DNA of 64,000 nucleotides from Planctomycetia bacterium. Lineage in GTDB: Bacteria; Planctomycetota; Planctomycetia; Pirellulales; Thermoguttaceae. The stretch is taken from positions 25,635 through 89,634 of the forward strand of contig JAUNBK010000006.1 of assembly GCA_030527105.1 (NCBI GenBank), written 5' to 3'. Below, piece by piece: positions 17,125 to 25,209 of this stretch. The notes under the pieces were generated by a model. The model was not told where the DNA came from. It did not search any database and saw only the letters and a list, made by a program, of their open reading frames with translations. Numbering within the stretch: position 1 is the stretch's first letter; the number at the start of each line of letters is the position of its first letter. A program made the translations under genes and the position numbers.

Positions 17125-19206
17125 ATGAAACACTCACACTCCAACCGAACCGAAATCTTCGATCTCTCCAACGCAGTGCCCTCCGAAACAAACTCCCCTC
17201 TTGTGTCGCGTCGGCGTTTTCTCGCGACGTCTGCGGTGGCTGCGTCCGCTTTGTTATTCGTGCCGAGAAATGCTTTTGCGGACTCCCCCTCCGACGTGGT
17301 TCTGCGCGCGGTCGTTATGAGCGACGTCCACTACTCGGGGAATCCTCGAGCGGCGGAGGTCTCGCGCTTCGAGACGGCACTCCAATTCATGAACGACTAT
17401 AGCGCCTCGCAGCCCTACCCACATTTCGACGCGCTGGTCGTGGCGGGCGATATGTCCAACAACGGAACGGAGAACCAAATCGGACCGTTTCGCGATTCGA
17501 TGGACAAGTGCCTCAAACCGGCGACGAAACGCATTTTGTGCATGGGGAATCACGAACACTGGGGAGGCAACCCGCAGCTTTGGGAGCGCGTGTTTGGGAT
17601 GCCAGCAAACAAACGCACGGAGATTAATGGCTTCCAATTCCTCACGCTTTCCGCAGAGCGCGGGACGATGAAGGACGGCGATTATAGCTACGCAATCGAC
17701 TGGCTCAAAAAGGAGCTTAACGCAGCAACGGCGGCGGATCCCAACAAACCGATCTTTTTGGTTCAGCATTATCACGTCGCGAACACGGTCTACGGAAGCT
17801 GCCCGCCGGACAATTGGGGAGTGAACGACTTGGTGGAGTTGCTCCCGAACTACCCGCGCGTGATTGATTTTTCGGGGCATTCGCACTATCCGATCAACGA
17901 CCCGCGATCGGCGTGGCAGGGTACGTTCTCGGCATTTGGGACGGGGACGCTCAGCTACTACGAAATGACGGGCGGCAAGTATAATCGCTTCCCGGCGGGG
18001 CATCGCAACGCGGCGGAATTCTACGTGATGGAGGTGCATCGCGACAACAGCGTGGTGCTCAAGCCATACGATGGGCACACAAAAACGTGGTTCGACAACG
18101 TGTATATCGTGGCGGAGCCGGGGAACGCAAAGAGGTATTTGTATACGGACGCGCGATACGAAACGACGAAGGCGCCCGAGTGGCAAGAGGGGGCGCAAGT
18201 CGTTGTAGGAGATTTGACGCCCGGCGGCGGGACGTTCCGCTTCCCTCAGGCGCAGTACGAGGGACACGACAATATCGTGCATAGCTATCGACTTGATTTC
18301 GAGAGAAAGGTCTCGCCGACAAGGGACGCTTCCGAGGAGAAATGGGTTCCTGCCGCCGCGCAGTATGAGTGGTCGGGGTATTATTTCAAGGATATACCAG
18401 AGTCGATGAGTGTTTCGACCGCAGCGCTTGCGGATGATACGGATTATCGCCTGTCGATCACAGCGTTGAATTGTTTCGGCAAGGAGTCGATGGGCACGCT
18501 CCACGCGGAGTTCAAAACTCCCAAAGACCCCAATGAGTGTGTCGATCGGAATGCGGCGCGTCCTCAAGCCAATATTCTCGACGTCCAATTCTCTGAATCG
18601 GGACCAACAAACACGCCCATGAATAAGCGACCGACTCAGAAGACCGTCGAGGTGTATGGCGCGCCTCGTTTCGTGTCCGATGTTGCTTTGGGGTGCGTGG
18701 TGGCTCAATTCGACGGAGCGAAGGACTTTTGTAAAGTGAAATTCAGCGCGCAGGAGTACGCTCGCATGAGTGGCTCCATCACGATGGCGGCAAAATTCAA
18801 AATCGATGCTTTCTCGGACAAAAATTCGGACGTTTTCGCCAACACGGAGGGAGGTGGCTATTGCTTCGAAATCAACGCCCCGGCGCGAGAATTGGAGTTC
18901 TGGTGTCACGTGGCGGGGAGGTATCAAATTGTCCGCGCCCCCATTTCGAGTGGAGAGTACATCTCGGCGTTTGGCGTCTACGACGGGTCGCACGTGATTC
19001 TCTACATCAACGGGCGCGAAGCTGCGCGCGTCGCGGCGAGTGGGCAAATCACCTACACCAGTCGCGAGGCGGCGCGTGCGTTTTGCATTGGTTCCGACAT
19101 CTCCTCGAGGGGGGATGGCTCCAACTTTTTCAAAGGCACGGTCGCACATGCGCGCCTCTATGGTTGGGCACTCACGCCGGAACAGATTAAGAATCTTTCC
19201 GAATAG
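17125..19206 (+). CDS. Tat-exported metallophosphoesterase with C-terminal LamG-like domain
   Basis: A 693-residue protein. The signal has SRRRFLAT near residue 28. A calcineurin-like phosphoesterase domain follows with the metal motifs in order: MSDVHYS, VAGDMSNN, MGNHEHWGG, VQHYH and FSGHSHYP. A middle Fn3-like stretch and a C-terminal concanavalin-like (LamG) domain follow, the latter around GVYDGSHVILYINGREAARV. The phosphoesterase part would hydrolyse phosphate mono- or diesters outside the cytoplasm. The LamG part may bind glycans. A strong promoter stands upstream and MITE copy 4 follows the stop. Confidence 0.88.
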   Translation: MKHSHSNRTEIFDLSNAVPSETNSPLVSRRRFLATSAVAASALLFVPRNAFADSPSDVVLRAVVMSDVHYSGNPRAAEVSRFETALQFMNDYSASQPYPHFDALVVAGDMSNNGTENQIGPFRDSMDKCLKPATKRILCMGNHEHWGGNPQLWERVFGMPANKRTEINGFQFLTLSAERGTMKDGDYSYAIDWLKKELNAATAADPNKPIFLVQHYHVANTVYGSCPPDNWGVNDLVELLPNYPRVIDFSGHSHYPINDPRSAWQGTFSAFGTGTLSYYEMTGGKYNRFPAGHRNAAEFYVMEVHRDNSVVLKPYDGHTKTWFDNVYIVAEPGNAKRYLYTDARYETTKAPEWQEGAQVVVGDLTPGGGTFRFPQAQYEGHDNIVHSYRLDFERKVSPTRDASEEKWVPAAAQYEWSGYYFKDIPESMSVSTAALADDTDYRLSITALNCFGKESMGTLHAEFKTPKDPNECVDRNAARPQANILDVQFSESGPTNTPMNKRPTQKTVEVYGAPRFVSDVALGCVVAQFDGAKDFCKVKFSAQEYARMSGSITMAAKFKIDAFSDKNSDVFANTEGGGYCFEINAPARELEFWCHVAGRYQIVRAPISSGEYISAFGVYDGSHVILYINGREAARVAASGQITYTSREAARAFCIGSDISSRGDGSNFFKGTVAHARLYGWALTPEQIKNLSE

Positions 19207-19236
19207 TGCGTTGCTGCAATCCGAGGTTTGTCGTAC

Positions 19237-19343
19237 TTTATGATCGTCCTCCTTTAAAATTCCCGTTTTATGCGATGTTTTGCGAGCCGTGGTGCGTAGC
19301 TCCGACGGCGACCGGCACCGGAAATTTCAACGAAAAGTTTTTA
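19237..19343 (+). repeat. MITE-like repeat, copy 4
   Basis: Full-length copy between the metallophosphoesterase and flippase genes, with the core TTTTGCGAGCCGTGGTGCG and GCTCCGACGGCGACC. The right tip has decayed to GTTTTTAA. Confidence 0.75.
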
Positions 19344-19367
19344 AAATTCAAGTCAGACAGGTAAAAA

Positions 19368-20378
19368 ATGCCCACCAATCCCACCCCGCCTACCACCAAA
19401 AAAGCATGGAAACGTTTCGCGAGTCTCTCGCTTCAGATGGTTCTTTTCGCCCTGATCTTGTATATGATCTGGGGGAGACTCGATAAAGCGTGGGAACAAA
19501 TCGCCTCGAAGGAGTTTCGTTTTGCCATTTCGTGGAACTGGCTTCTCGTGGGCGGGATTGCGTACGCGCTGGCGCTTCCGTTCCCGGCAAGCTACTGGTT
19601 TTGCGTGCTGCGTGGTTTGGGACAGCCGGCGGGGTATTATTCTACTTTGCGTGCGCATATCGTTGGACACTTGGGAAAATACATCCCAGGTAAGATTTTT
19701 GTCGTGTTGATTCGCTCGGGTTTGATTGCAGGGCGCGGCATCTCTCCTGCCGTGGGAGTCATCAGCATTTTCCTTGAAGGCTTGATGCAGATGGCGACCG
19801 GGGCGCTCGTTTTTGCTGCGCTGCTCGTCGTGTATTCCATTCGTATCGAGGACAATCCCTACGCGCTCTGGCTCGCGCTCCTTCTCATGGGAGGGATTGC
19901 GTTTGCGCTCTCTCCTCCGGTTTTTCGTTGGGGGGTGCGATTCGTCGGGATGAAAAAATTCAGCCAGGATGCGGAGAAACTCGAGCAACTTTCGTGGAAA
20001 ACCTACCTCCTTGCGATTCCGTGGATGCTCTCCTACTGGCTCTTTCTCGGGATCAGCTATTGGTGCGTCATTCGAGGAATCGGCGTCGCCGTCGCGCCCA
20101 GCGTTTATCCCGTTTGCGTCGCAGCGATTGCTGGTTCTATGGTGGCGGGGTTTGTTTTGATTTTCGCCCCGGGCGGTCTCGGTGTGCGAGAATCGTTGAT
20201 CGTCCTTTTGACGACGAGCATGTTCGCTCAATCCACGAACACACCCGAGGCTGCGGCGCTCGTTTCCGCTGCGGCGTTGCGCATTGTGTGGATCGTGGTT
20301 GAGATGATTCTCGCCGTTCTTTTTTTCGTTATTCGACCCTCCGAGTCCGTTCCCAGTTCCGAAGTTTCCTCAATTTAA
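19368..20378 (+). CDS. Lysylphosphatidylglycerol synthase-type membrane protein (UPF0104 flippase family)
   Basis: A 336-residue integral membrane protein with about eight helices. It shows family features such as LRAHIVGHLGKYIPGKI (as LGKYIPGK) and APGGLGVRESLIV near the C-terminus. This fold is the flippase half of MprF and also occurs alone beside glycosyltransferases, where it is thought to move lipid-linked substrates. The next gene, a polyprenol-phosphate-type glycosyltransferase, starts 11 bases downstream. The pair therefore probably modifies or moves a lipid-linked sugar. Confidence 0.85.
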   Translation: MPTNPTPPTTKKAWKRFASLSLQMVLFALILYMIWGRLDKAWEQIASKEFRFAISWNWLLVGGIAYALALPFPASYWFCVLRGLGQPAGYYSTLRAHIVGHLGKYIPGKIFVVLIRSGLIAGRGISPAVGVISIFLEGLMQMATGALVFAALLVVYSIRIEDNPYALWLALLLMGGIAFALSPPVFRWGVRFVGMKKFSQDAEKLEQLSWKTYLLAIPWMLSYWLFLGISYWCVIRGIGVAVAPSVYPVCVAAIAGSMVAGFVLIFAPGGLGVRESLIVLLTTSMFAQSTNTPEAAALVSAAALRIVWIVVEMILAVLFFVIRPSESVPSSEVSSI

Positions 20379-20389
20379 TCAGGTGAAAA

Positions 20390-21439
20390 ATGTTCCTCTC
20401 CCTAATTATCCCAGTTTATAATGAAGAAGAAAGCCTCGCCCTCCTTGTTGATCAGATCAACGAAACGACGGCTCGGCATTCGTATGAGAACGAGATTATT
20501 TTCGTCGACGACGGCTCGAAGGACGCGTCGTGGTTGATAATCTCCGAGTTGTCGTCGCGTTTTAGCAATATTCGTGCGATTCGATTTCGGCGCAATTTTG
20601 GGAAGGCTGCGGCCTTAGAGGCGGGCTTCTCCGAGGCGAGAGGAGATTTTGTGCTCACGATGGATGCAGATCTGCAGGACGACCCGGCAGAGATTCCGCA
20701 CTTTCTCGAAAAGATGGGCGAGGGATTCGACGTCGTGAGCGGGTGGAAAAAGGTGCGCCACGACCCTTGGCACAAGGTGTATCCTTCGCGCGTCTTTAAC
20801 TGGATGGCAAGCTCCCTGAGCGGTGTTCGGCTCCACGACCACAACTGCGGCATGAAGTGTTATCGTCGAGAGGTGCTTGATGAACTCACGATTTTTGGTG
20901 AGCGCCATCGTTTTCTCCCCATCCTTGCCGGGTCGCGCGGCTTCCGCGTCGGAGAAATCGTCATTCAGCATCGAAAACGAGAGTTCGGCGTCTCGAAATA
21001 CGGCTTTTCGCGATTTCTCAAAGGTTTTATGGACCTCATCTCCGTCAAATTCGTCACGACGTACCAACAACGCCCGCTGCACGTTTTCGGGATTGGCGGC
21101 TTGCTCCTCGCGCTATTCGGGACGCTCTGCCTTTTCGCCTCGATCGTGTGCTTCGGGATTCTTTTTGGGCTGCCTCCAGCGGGTTGTTGGAGCGTGCTTC
21201 TCTCGGCTTTTGGTTTTGGGGCGGGACTCCTCGCGCCCGTTTTGCTCACGATAGGCGGCACCTTTTTCGGGATTGGTCTCGCCGCCGAGCTTGCGACTGC
21301 GTACCACCAACGTCCCGAGAAGAGCAATTTTGCCGTGGCGGAACGCATTGCCTCAGAATGCATTGCCGCGCCGCACGTTGCTGCGTCCGCTCCAGCAGAA
21401 GAATCTACAAATTCTCCCGCAAGTTCTGCGTCATCTTAA
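20390..21439 (+). CDS. Family 2 glycosyltransferase (DPM1/ArnC-like) with C-terminal membrane helices
   Basis: A 349-residue enzyme. The GT-A domain begins SLIIPVYNEEESLALLVD and carries VDDGSKDASW and the metal-binding DADLQDDP. The motif HDHNCGMKCYRREVL is typical of dolichyl/undecaprenyl-phosphate sugar transferases. Two membrane hairpin helices follow (residues about 225-300). It would transfer a sugar from a nucleotide donor to polyprenyl phosphate. The C-terminal tail is Ala/Ser-rich and runs 35 bases into the convergent pgsA gene. Confidence 0.9.
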   Translation: MFLSLIIPVYNEEESLALLVDQINETTARHSYENEIIFVDDGSKDASWLIISELSSRFSNIRAIRFRRNFGKAAALEAGFSEARGDFVLTMDADLQDDPAEIPHFLEKMGEGFDVVSGWKKVRHDPWHKVYPSRVFNWMASSLSGVRLHDHNCGMKCYRREVLDELTIFGERHRFLPILAGSRGFRVGEIVIQHRKREFGVSKYGFSRFLKGFMDLISVKFVTTYQQRPLHVFGIGGLLLALFGTLCLFASIVCFGILFGLPPAGCWSVLLSAFGFGAGLLAPVLLTIGGTFFGIGLAAELATAYHQRPEKSNFAVAERIASECIAAPHVAASAPAEESTNSPASSASS

Positions 21440-22004
21440 TCGCGTGGAAGATGTAGCTTAAACCCGATTGAAGCGTCGAGACGAGAGTGATCCAGAGCGA
21501 GACGGCGAGCGTCCAATAGAGCCAAGGCGGGACGGCGCTTGCGTCTTTGGTGGCGAGCGCGAGATACCAACACCCTGCGGCGCAGGCGACGCATTGAAAC
21601 CCCATTTTGATTTTCCCCGGCCACTTGGCGGCAAAATTTCCTCCGCGCTCTTCGATGAAGCTCCGCAACGCCGTGATAAGAAGCTCGCGCGACACGATAA
21701 GAACCGCCATCCACGGTTGGACAAGCTCCCAATGCGCGTTCATGCGTGGGTGCGCGGCAAACATGATGAACGCTCCACAAATGAGAATCTTGTCGGCAAA
21801 AGAGTCCAGGATGCGCCCAAGCTGTGTGCATTGGTTGAACTTTCGCGCCCACCAGCCGTCGATGAAGTCGGTTCCGGCAGCAACGAGAAAAACGCCAAGC
21901 GCCGGGAAAAAGCATTCGAACGCAATCAGCACAAAGAGCGCGATCGCGAGCAAAATCCGAAGCATAGAAAGCGTGTTCGGAACGTTCCAAATTTGCGATG
22001 TCAT
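21405..22004 (-). CDS. pgsA: CDP-diacylglycerol-glycerol-3-phosphate 3-phosphatidyltransferase
   Basis: A 199-residue membrane enzyme making phosphatidylglycerol phosphate. The CDP-alcohol phosphotransferase signature is intact as DGWWARKFNQCTQLGRILD followed by SFADK (pattern DGxxAR..G...D...D). Four or so hydrophobic segments follow the expected spacing. The name is given by family; other CDP-alcohol enzymes share the motif, but the opening NVPNTLSMLRI is that of PgsA. It converges with and overlaps the glycosyltransferase gene by 35 bp. Confidence 0.88.
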   Translation of the reverse strand: MTSQIWNVPNTLSMLRILLAIALFVLIAFECFFPALGVFLVAAGTDFIDGWWARKFNQCTQLGRILDSFADKILICGAFIMFAAHPRMNAHWELVQPWMAVLIVSRELLITALRSFIEERGGNFAAKWPGKIKMGFQCVACAAGCWYLALATKDASAVPPWLYWTLAVSLWITLVSTLQSGLSYIFHAIKMTQNLRENL

Positions 22005-22062
22005 AGGAAAAACCTTTCATCGTGGTGGTTGAGCGAAGGAATGGATGAACTCTGACCTTTGC

Positions 22063-22090
22063 ATTATAGCGCGTTTTGCCAAAAATACAA
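22063..22090 (-). promoter_or_regulatory. Probable pgsA promoter
   Basis: On the minus strand TTGTAT (22090-22085), 16 bases, TATAAT (22068-22063), about 50 bases before the ATG. Confidence 0.55.
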
Positions 22091-22146
22091 TACACTGCGG
22101 AGGAGATTTTTGGGAAATTCTGCATTTCTGCTGGAATTTGGGTGGT

Positions 22147-22181
22147 TATACTCGTTTTCATTTGAATTTCCGTTTTGTGCG
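22147..22181 (+). repeat. MITE-like repeat, left-end fragment
   Basis: Only TATACTCGTTTTCATTTGAA and CCGTTTTGTGCG remain; the core is absent. Confidence 0.5.
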
Positions 22182-22248
22182 GTTCTGATGCAGGCATTTT
22201 CAGCGAAGCAAAAATGCTGGTGAAGCGGAATTTTATAGTGCATCGGGT

Positions 22249-22354
22249 ATATAATATTCGCGTTGAAATTTCCGGTGCCGTCCGCCGTTGGAGCTACGCA
22301 CCACGACTCGCAAAACGTGGAGAAAAACGGAATTTTAAAGGAGAACGAGTATAA
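22249..22354 (-). repeat. MITE-like repeat, copy 5
   Basis: Full copy in reverse orientation (TATAATATTCGCGTTGAAAT at one end, AAAGGAGAACGAGTATAA at the other). The tip AAAGGAG(A/N)TTGAGTATAA is repeated once more just after it. Confidence 0.8.
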
Positions 22355-22390
22355 AGGAGATTGAGTATAAAACAGGTCAAAGGGATGTTT

Positions 22391-22470
22391 TGACCCACCG
22401 GGGTGTTTTGGCTGGAGGAAGGATTTCGCCACCACAATTCCCCTCTTTTAGAGGGTGCCAGCCGTTAGTG
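22391..22470. repeat. Partial palindromic AATTC element
   Basis: AATTCCCCTCTTTTAGAGGG at 22436-22455 followed by TGCCAGCC matches the left end of the element at 16797-16918. The bases before it (CGGGGTGTTTTGG) also resemble its interior. Confidence 0.4.
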
Positions 22471-22544
22471 TTGCGTCCATTTCGTAAACACTATCCTGGC
22501 TCGCAATCTTTCCTCTCAAACTCTCCTTCAAAAAACTTTCAATA

Positions 22545-23125
22545 TGCTGCCTACGTTCACTAATACAGCACTATCCCGCCGTCCAGAACTACGCTTCGCT
22601 TTGTTCACGGCTCAGAATATCCTAAAATTGATTTTTCGTGCGGTATCTCGAGAAATCAAAATTAGAAGATGCGTTGTGAAGGTGTTTTGCGATATCTTTA
22701 TTTTTACGAGACCGTATGATTATGGATTTTTTCAAAGCGTTTTAGTCCGCTATTCGTAGAAAATGCCATAGTGCATAAAAATAGGACTCTGGCACGTTCC
22801 ACACTTTTGTACTTTTTGATTCTTTTTAGTGAAAAAATGCGTTTTTTTGGTGTTTTTTGCGATCGAATGTTTTTTCCAAAAGCGGGTTTCGACGCAGAAA
22901 TTGCGCTGTAGAGTTGATATTCGTTAATTTAATTGTTTTTGAGGTTGTTTTGATGGGTGTTTCACTCTTGTTTTCACGCACTCAAACGTATTTGTGCGAA
23001 ACGCGGACTAAAACATCCGGCTTCTCGGACAACAATCATTAGAATGCGTGTTTTATAGGCTCGATTGCGAGATGTGACGTTTTTTCTCTGGAAAAATGCG
23101 GAAAAATGCCCCGAAATGGGCGTTT
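22545..23125 (+). repeat. Large non-coding repeat, copy A
   Basis: About 580 bp homologous, in opposite orientation, to 40510-41120. An inner unit of 276 bp is bounded by GTTTTAGTCCGC (22739-22750) and its inverse GCGGACTAAAAC (23003-23014). Shared landmarks include ATGATTATGGATTTTTTCAA before the unit, TGCGATCGAATGTTTTTTC inside, and AGTTTTTTCTATGAG/ACGTTTTTTCTCTGG after it. No reading frame is kept over the whole repeat in both copies. It occupies most of the gap between pgsA and leuC. Confidence 0.7.
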
Positions 23126-23133
23126 GTTTGAAT

Positions 23134-23240
23134 TTATAATACTTCTCGTTGAAACTTCCGGTGCCGTCCGCCGTTGGAGCTACGCACCACGGCTCGCAAA
23201 ACATCGCGTAAAACGGGAATTTTATAGGAGAACGAGTATA
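23134..23240 (-). repeat. MITE-like repeat, copy 6
   Basis: Well-preserved reverse copy: TTATAATACTTCTCGTTGAA, GCCGTTGGAGCTACGCACCA, CGGCTCGCAAAAC and TAGGAGAACGAGTATA. It sits between large repeat copy A and leuC. Confidence 0.9.
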
Positions 23241-23435
23241 TGATTTTGAGGAAGTTGGCGAGATGTGCGGGAAATGAAAAACCTCTCTCCCCAGCTGGCT
23301 GCCCTCCAATTTTGAAGGCATAAACGCATTTTTCATCGCGCCCCTACTTGAAATTTTGGCGCGAATGGCTACAATGAACGCGTTGTGGTTCGGGTTTTGA
23401 TGAGTATAAAGTACGACGATTATAGAGGATGTAGG

Positions 23436-24836
23436 ATGAATAAAACGCCTCAAACGATGTTTGAAAAGATTTGGAATCGCCATGTGGTTCATGCCGAGGA
23501 GGGGAAGCAGACGATTTTGTATATCGACCTCCAACTCGTGCACGAGGTGACGAGCGCGCAGGCGTTCGAGGGACTGCGTCTGGCGGGGCGCGGCGTCCGA
23601 CGTCCAGAGAAAACGTTTGCCGTTGCCGACCACAATGTCCCTACGACCGACAGGACGAAGCCGATCGAGGACGAGATTGCTCGGATCCAAATCGAGACTT
23701 TGAGGAAGAACGCGTCCGATTTTGGCGTCACGTACTTCGACCTGAAGGATCCGCGCCAGGGTGTGTGTCACGTGATGGGTCCCGAGCAGGGACTCACGCG
23801 ACCTGGGATGACGATCGTCTGCGGCGACAGCCATACCGCGACGCATGGAGCGTTTGGCGCACTTGCGTTCGGCATCGGAACGAGCGAGGTGGAGCATGTC
23901 CTCGCGACACAAACGCTGCTTCAGTACAAGCCGAAGACGATGGAGATTCGCGTGAATGGCGTGCTTCGCCCAGGTGTCTCGGCGAAGGACGTCATACTCT
24001 ATATCATCGGGAAGCTCTCCGTCCAAGGGGGCGTTGGGCATTGTATCGAATACACGGGCGACGCGATTCGTTCGCTCTCGATGGAGGGGCGCATGACACT
24101 GTGCAACATGTCGATTGAGGCTGGTGCGCGAGCCGGCATGGTTGCTCCAGACGAGGTCACGTTCGAGTACCTGCGTGGGAAACCCTACGCGCCGAAGGGG
24201 GCGGCATTCGACGAGGCGGTCGATTTTTGGAAGACGCTCCCGACCGACGAGGGGGCGGTGTTCGACGTCGTTCATCAGTTTGAGGCTGCCGAGATTGCGC
24301 CTCAGGTCACGTGGGGCGTGAATCCCGGGCAGGTTGCGTCGATTTATGATTCGGTGCCGAAGCCGGAGGATTTCGACGACGAGACGGAGAGGAAGTCGTG
24401 CCAATCCGCGCTCCAATATATGGGACTTCGCGGTGGCGAGAAGTTGGTAGACATTCCGATCGACTACGTTTTCATCGGATCGTGCACGAACGGACGAATC
24501 GAGGACTTGCGCGCGGCGGCGAAAGTCGCGGCAGGCAAACGTGTCGCGCCCGGCGTCACGGCAATCGTCGTCCCCGGCACTGGTTTGGTCAAAGCGCAGG
24601 CAGAGGCGGAGGGATTGGACAAGATATTCCGCGAGGCGGGATTCGAGTGGCGCGAGGCGGGATGCAGCATGTGTCTTGCCATGAATCCCGATCGTCTCCA
24701 GCCTGGGCAGAGATGTGCGTCAACCAGCAATCGCAATTTTGAAGGTCGCCAAGGGAAAGGCGGTCGCACGCACCTCGTTTCCCCCGCGCTCGCCGCCGCC
24801 TCCGCGATTAAGGGACATTTGGCACCCGCAGAGTAG
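23436..24836 (+). CDS. leuC: 3-isopropylmalate dehydratase large subunit
   Basis: A 466-residue aconitase-family subunit converting 2-isopropylmalate to 3-isopropylmalate in leucine synthesis. Family motifs are intact: ADHNVPT near residue 60, [33 protein letters not shown], and [10 protein letters not shown], which with the earlier cysteine binds the 4Fe-4S cluster. The [11 protein letters not shown] and [12 protein letters not shown] signatures close the protein. Start taken at the ATG after AGAGGATGTAGG, 17 codons into the open frame. The small subunit gene leuD is not next to it, which is unusual but not unknown. It converges with the RiPP locus. Confidence 0.95.
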   Translation: MNKTPQTMFEKIWNRHVVHAEEGKQTILYIDLQLVHEVTSAQAFEGLRLAGRGVRRPEKTFAVADHNVPTTDRTKPIEDEIARIQIETLRKNASDFGVTYFDLKDPRQGVCHVMGPEQGLTRPGMTIVCGDSHTATHGAFGALAFGIGTSEVEHVLATQTLLQYKPKTMEIRVNGVLRPGVSAKDVILYIIGKLSVQGGVGHCIEYTGDAIRSLSMEGRMTLCNMSIEAGARAGMVAPDEVTFEYLRGKPYAPKGAAFDEAVDFWKTLPTDEGAVFDVVHQFEAAEIAPQVTWGVNPGQVASIYDSVPKPEDFDDETERKSCQSALQYMGLRGGEKLVDIPIDYVFIGSCTNGRIEDLRAAAKVAAGKRVAPGVTAIVVPGTGLVKAQAEAEGLDKIFREAGFEWREAGCSMCLAMNPDRLQPGQRCASTSNRNFEGRQGKGGRTHLVSPALAAASAIKGHLAPAE

Positions 24837-24850
24837 ACGAAGCGAAAACA

Positions 24851-24901
24851 CCGTCCCCACTTGGGTGCACTCAAAATTTGAGCGCGCCCGACCGGGGACG
24901 G
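24851..24901. terminator. Bidirectional hairpin between leuC and the RiPP locus
   Basis: Outer stem CCGTCCCC (24851-24858) with GGGGACGG (24894-24901). Inside it a second stem pairs GGGTGCACTCAAA with TTTGAGCGCGCCC with two imperfect pairs. It fills the 73-base gap between two convergent stops, so it can end transcripts from both sides although no long T-run follows. Confidence 0.6.
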
Positions 24902-24909
24902 ACGTTCTT

Positions 24910-25209
24910 TCAATGACAGTTCGCGCAAGGGTGATTGACGAGAAATATCTCGCAGGTCTGGAAATCGATCTCCCAGTTGCCGTTTTCCGCCGATTCCCAC
25001 TGATACTCTTTCGCCCGATCGCTCCACCACTGGTCGAACTTCTTCTGCGTTTCGCTCATGTCGGCAACAACACGTTCATAAAGTGCCGTATTCTTGGGGT
25101 CAACAATCATGAACAACTCCTTGAGCGAATTTCGACGTTCAAACAACCCCTGAATCTCATCCCGCTGCTGCGGCGTGACAGTCCCAACCACCTTCTTCTC
25201 AGCACTCAT
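24910..25209 (-). CDS. CXXX repeat peptide modification system protein
   Basis: A 99-residue protein ending WEIDFQTCEIFLVNHPCANC plus His. Its size, Glu/Lys-rich helical body and C-terminal WEIDF.TC.IFLV block match my recollection of the small partner family that accompanies CXXX-repeat peptide maturases (TIGR04116-type); this was not checked by search. Its role is unknown; it might deliver the precursor or hold it on the enzyme. The ATG lies inside the maturase 3' end (11-bp overlap) with AAGGAGG eight bases before it, so the two are translationally linked. It is the last gene of the locus. Confidence 0.75.
   Translation of the reverse strand: MSAEKKVVGTVTPQQRDEIQGLFERRNSLKELFMIVDPKNTALYERVVADMSETQKKFDQWWSDRAKEYQWESAENGNWEIDFQTCEIFLVNHPCANCH

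Noticed and set aside
22857..23042. Short frame inside large repeat copy A whose product resembles a frame in copy B (40501-40725)
   Set aside because: The similarity follows from ungapped DNA similarity; there is no ribosome binding site and the ends of the two frames differ.
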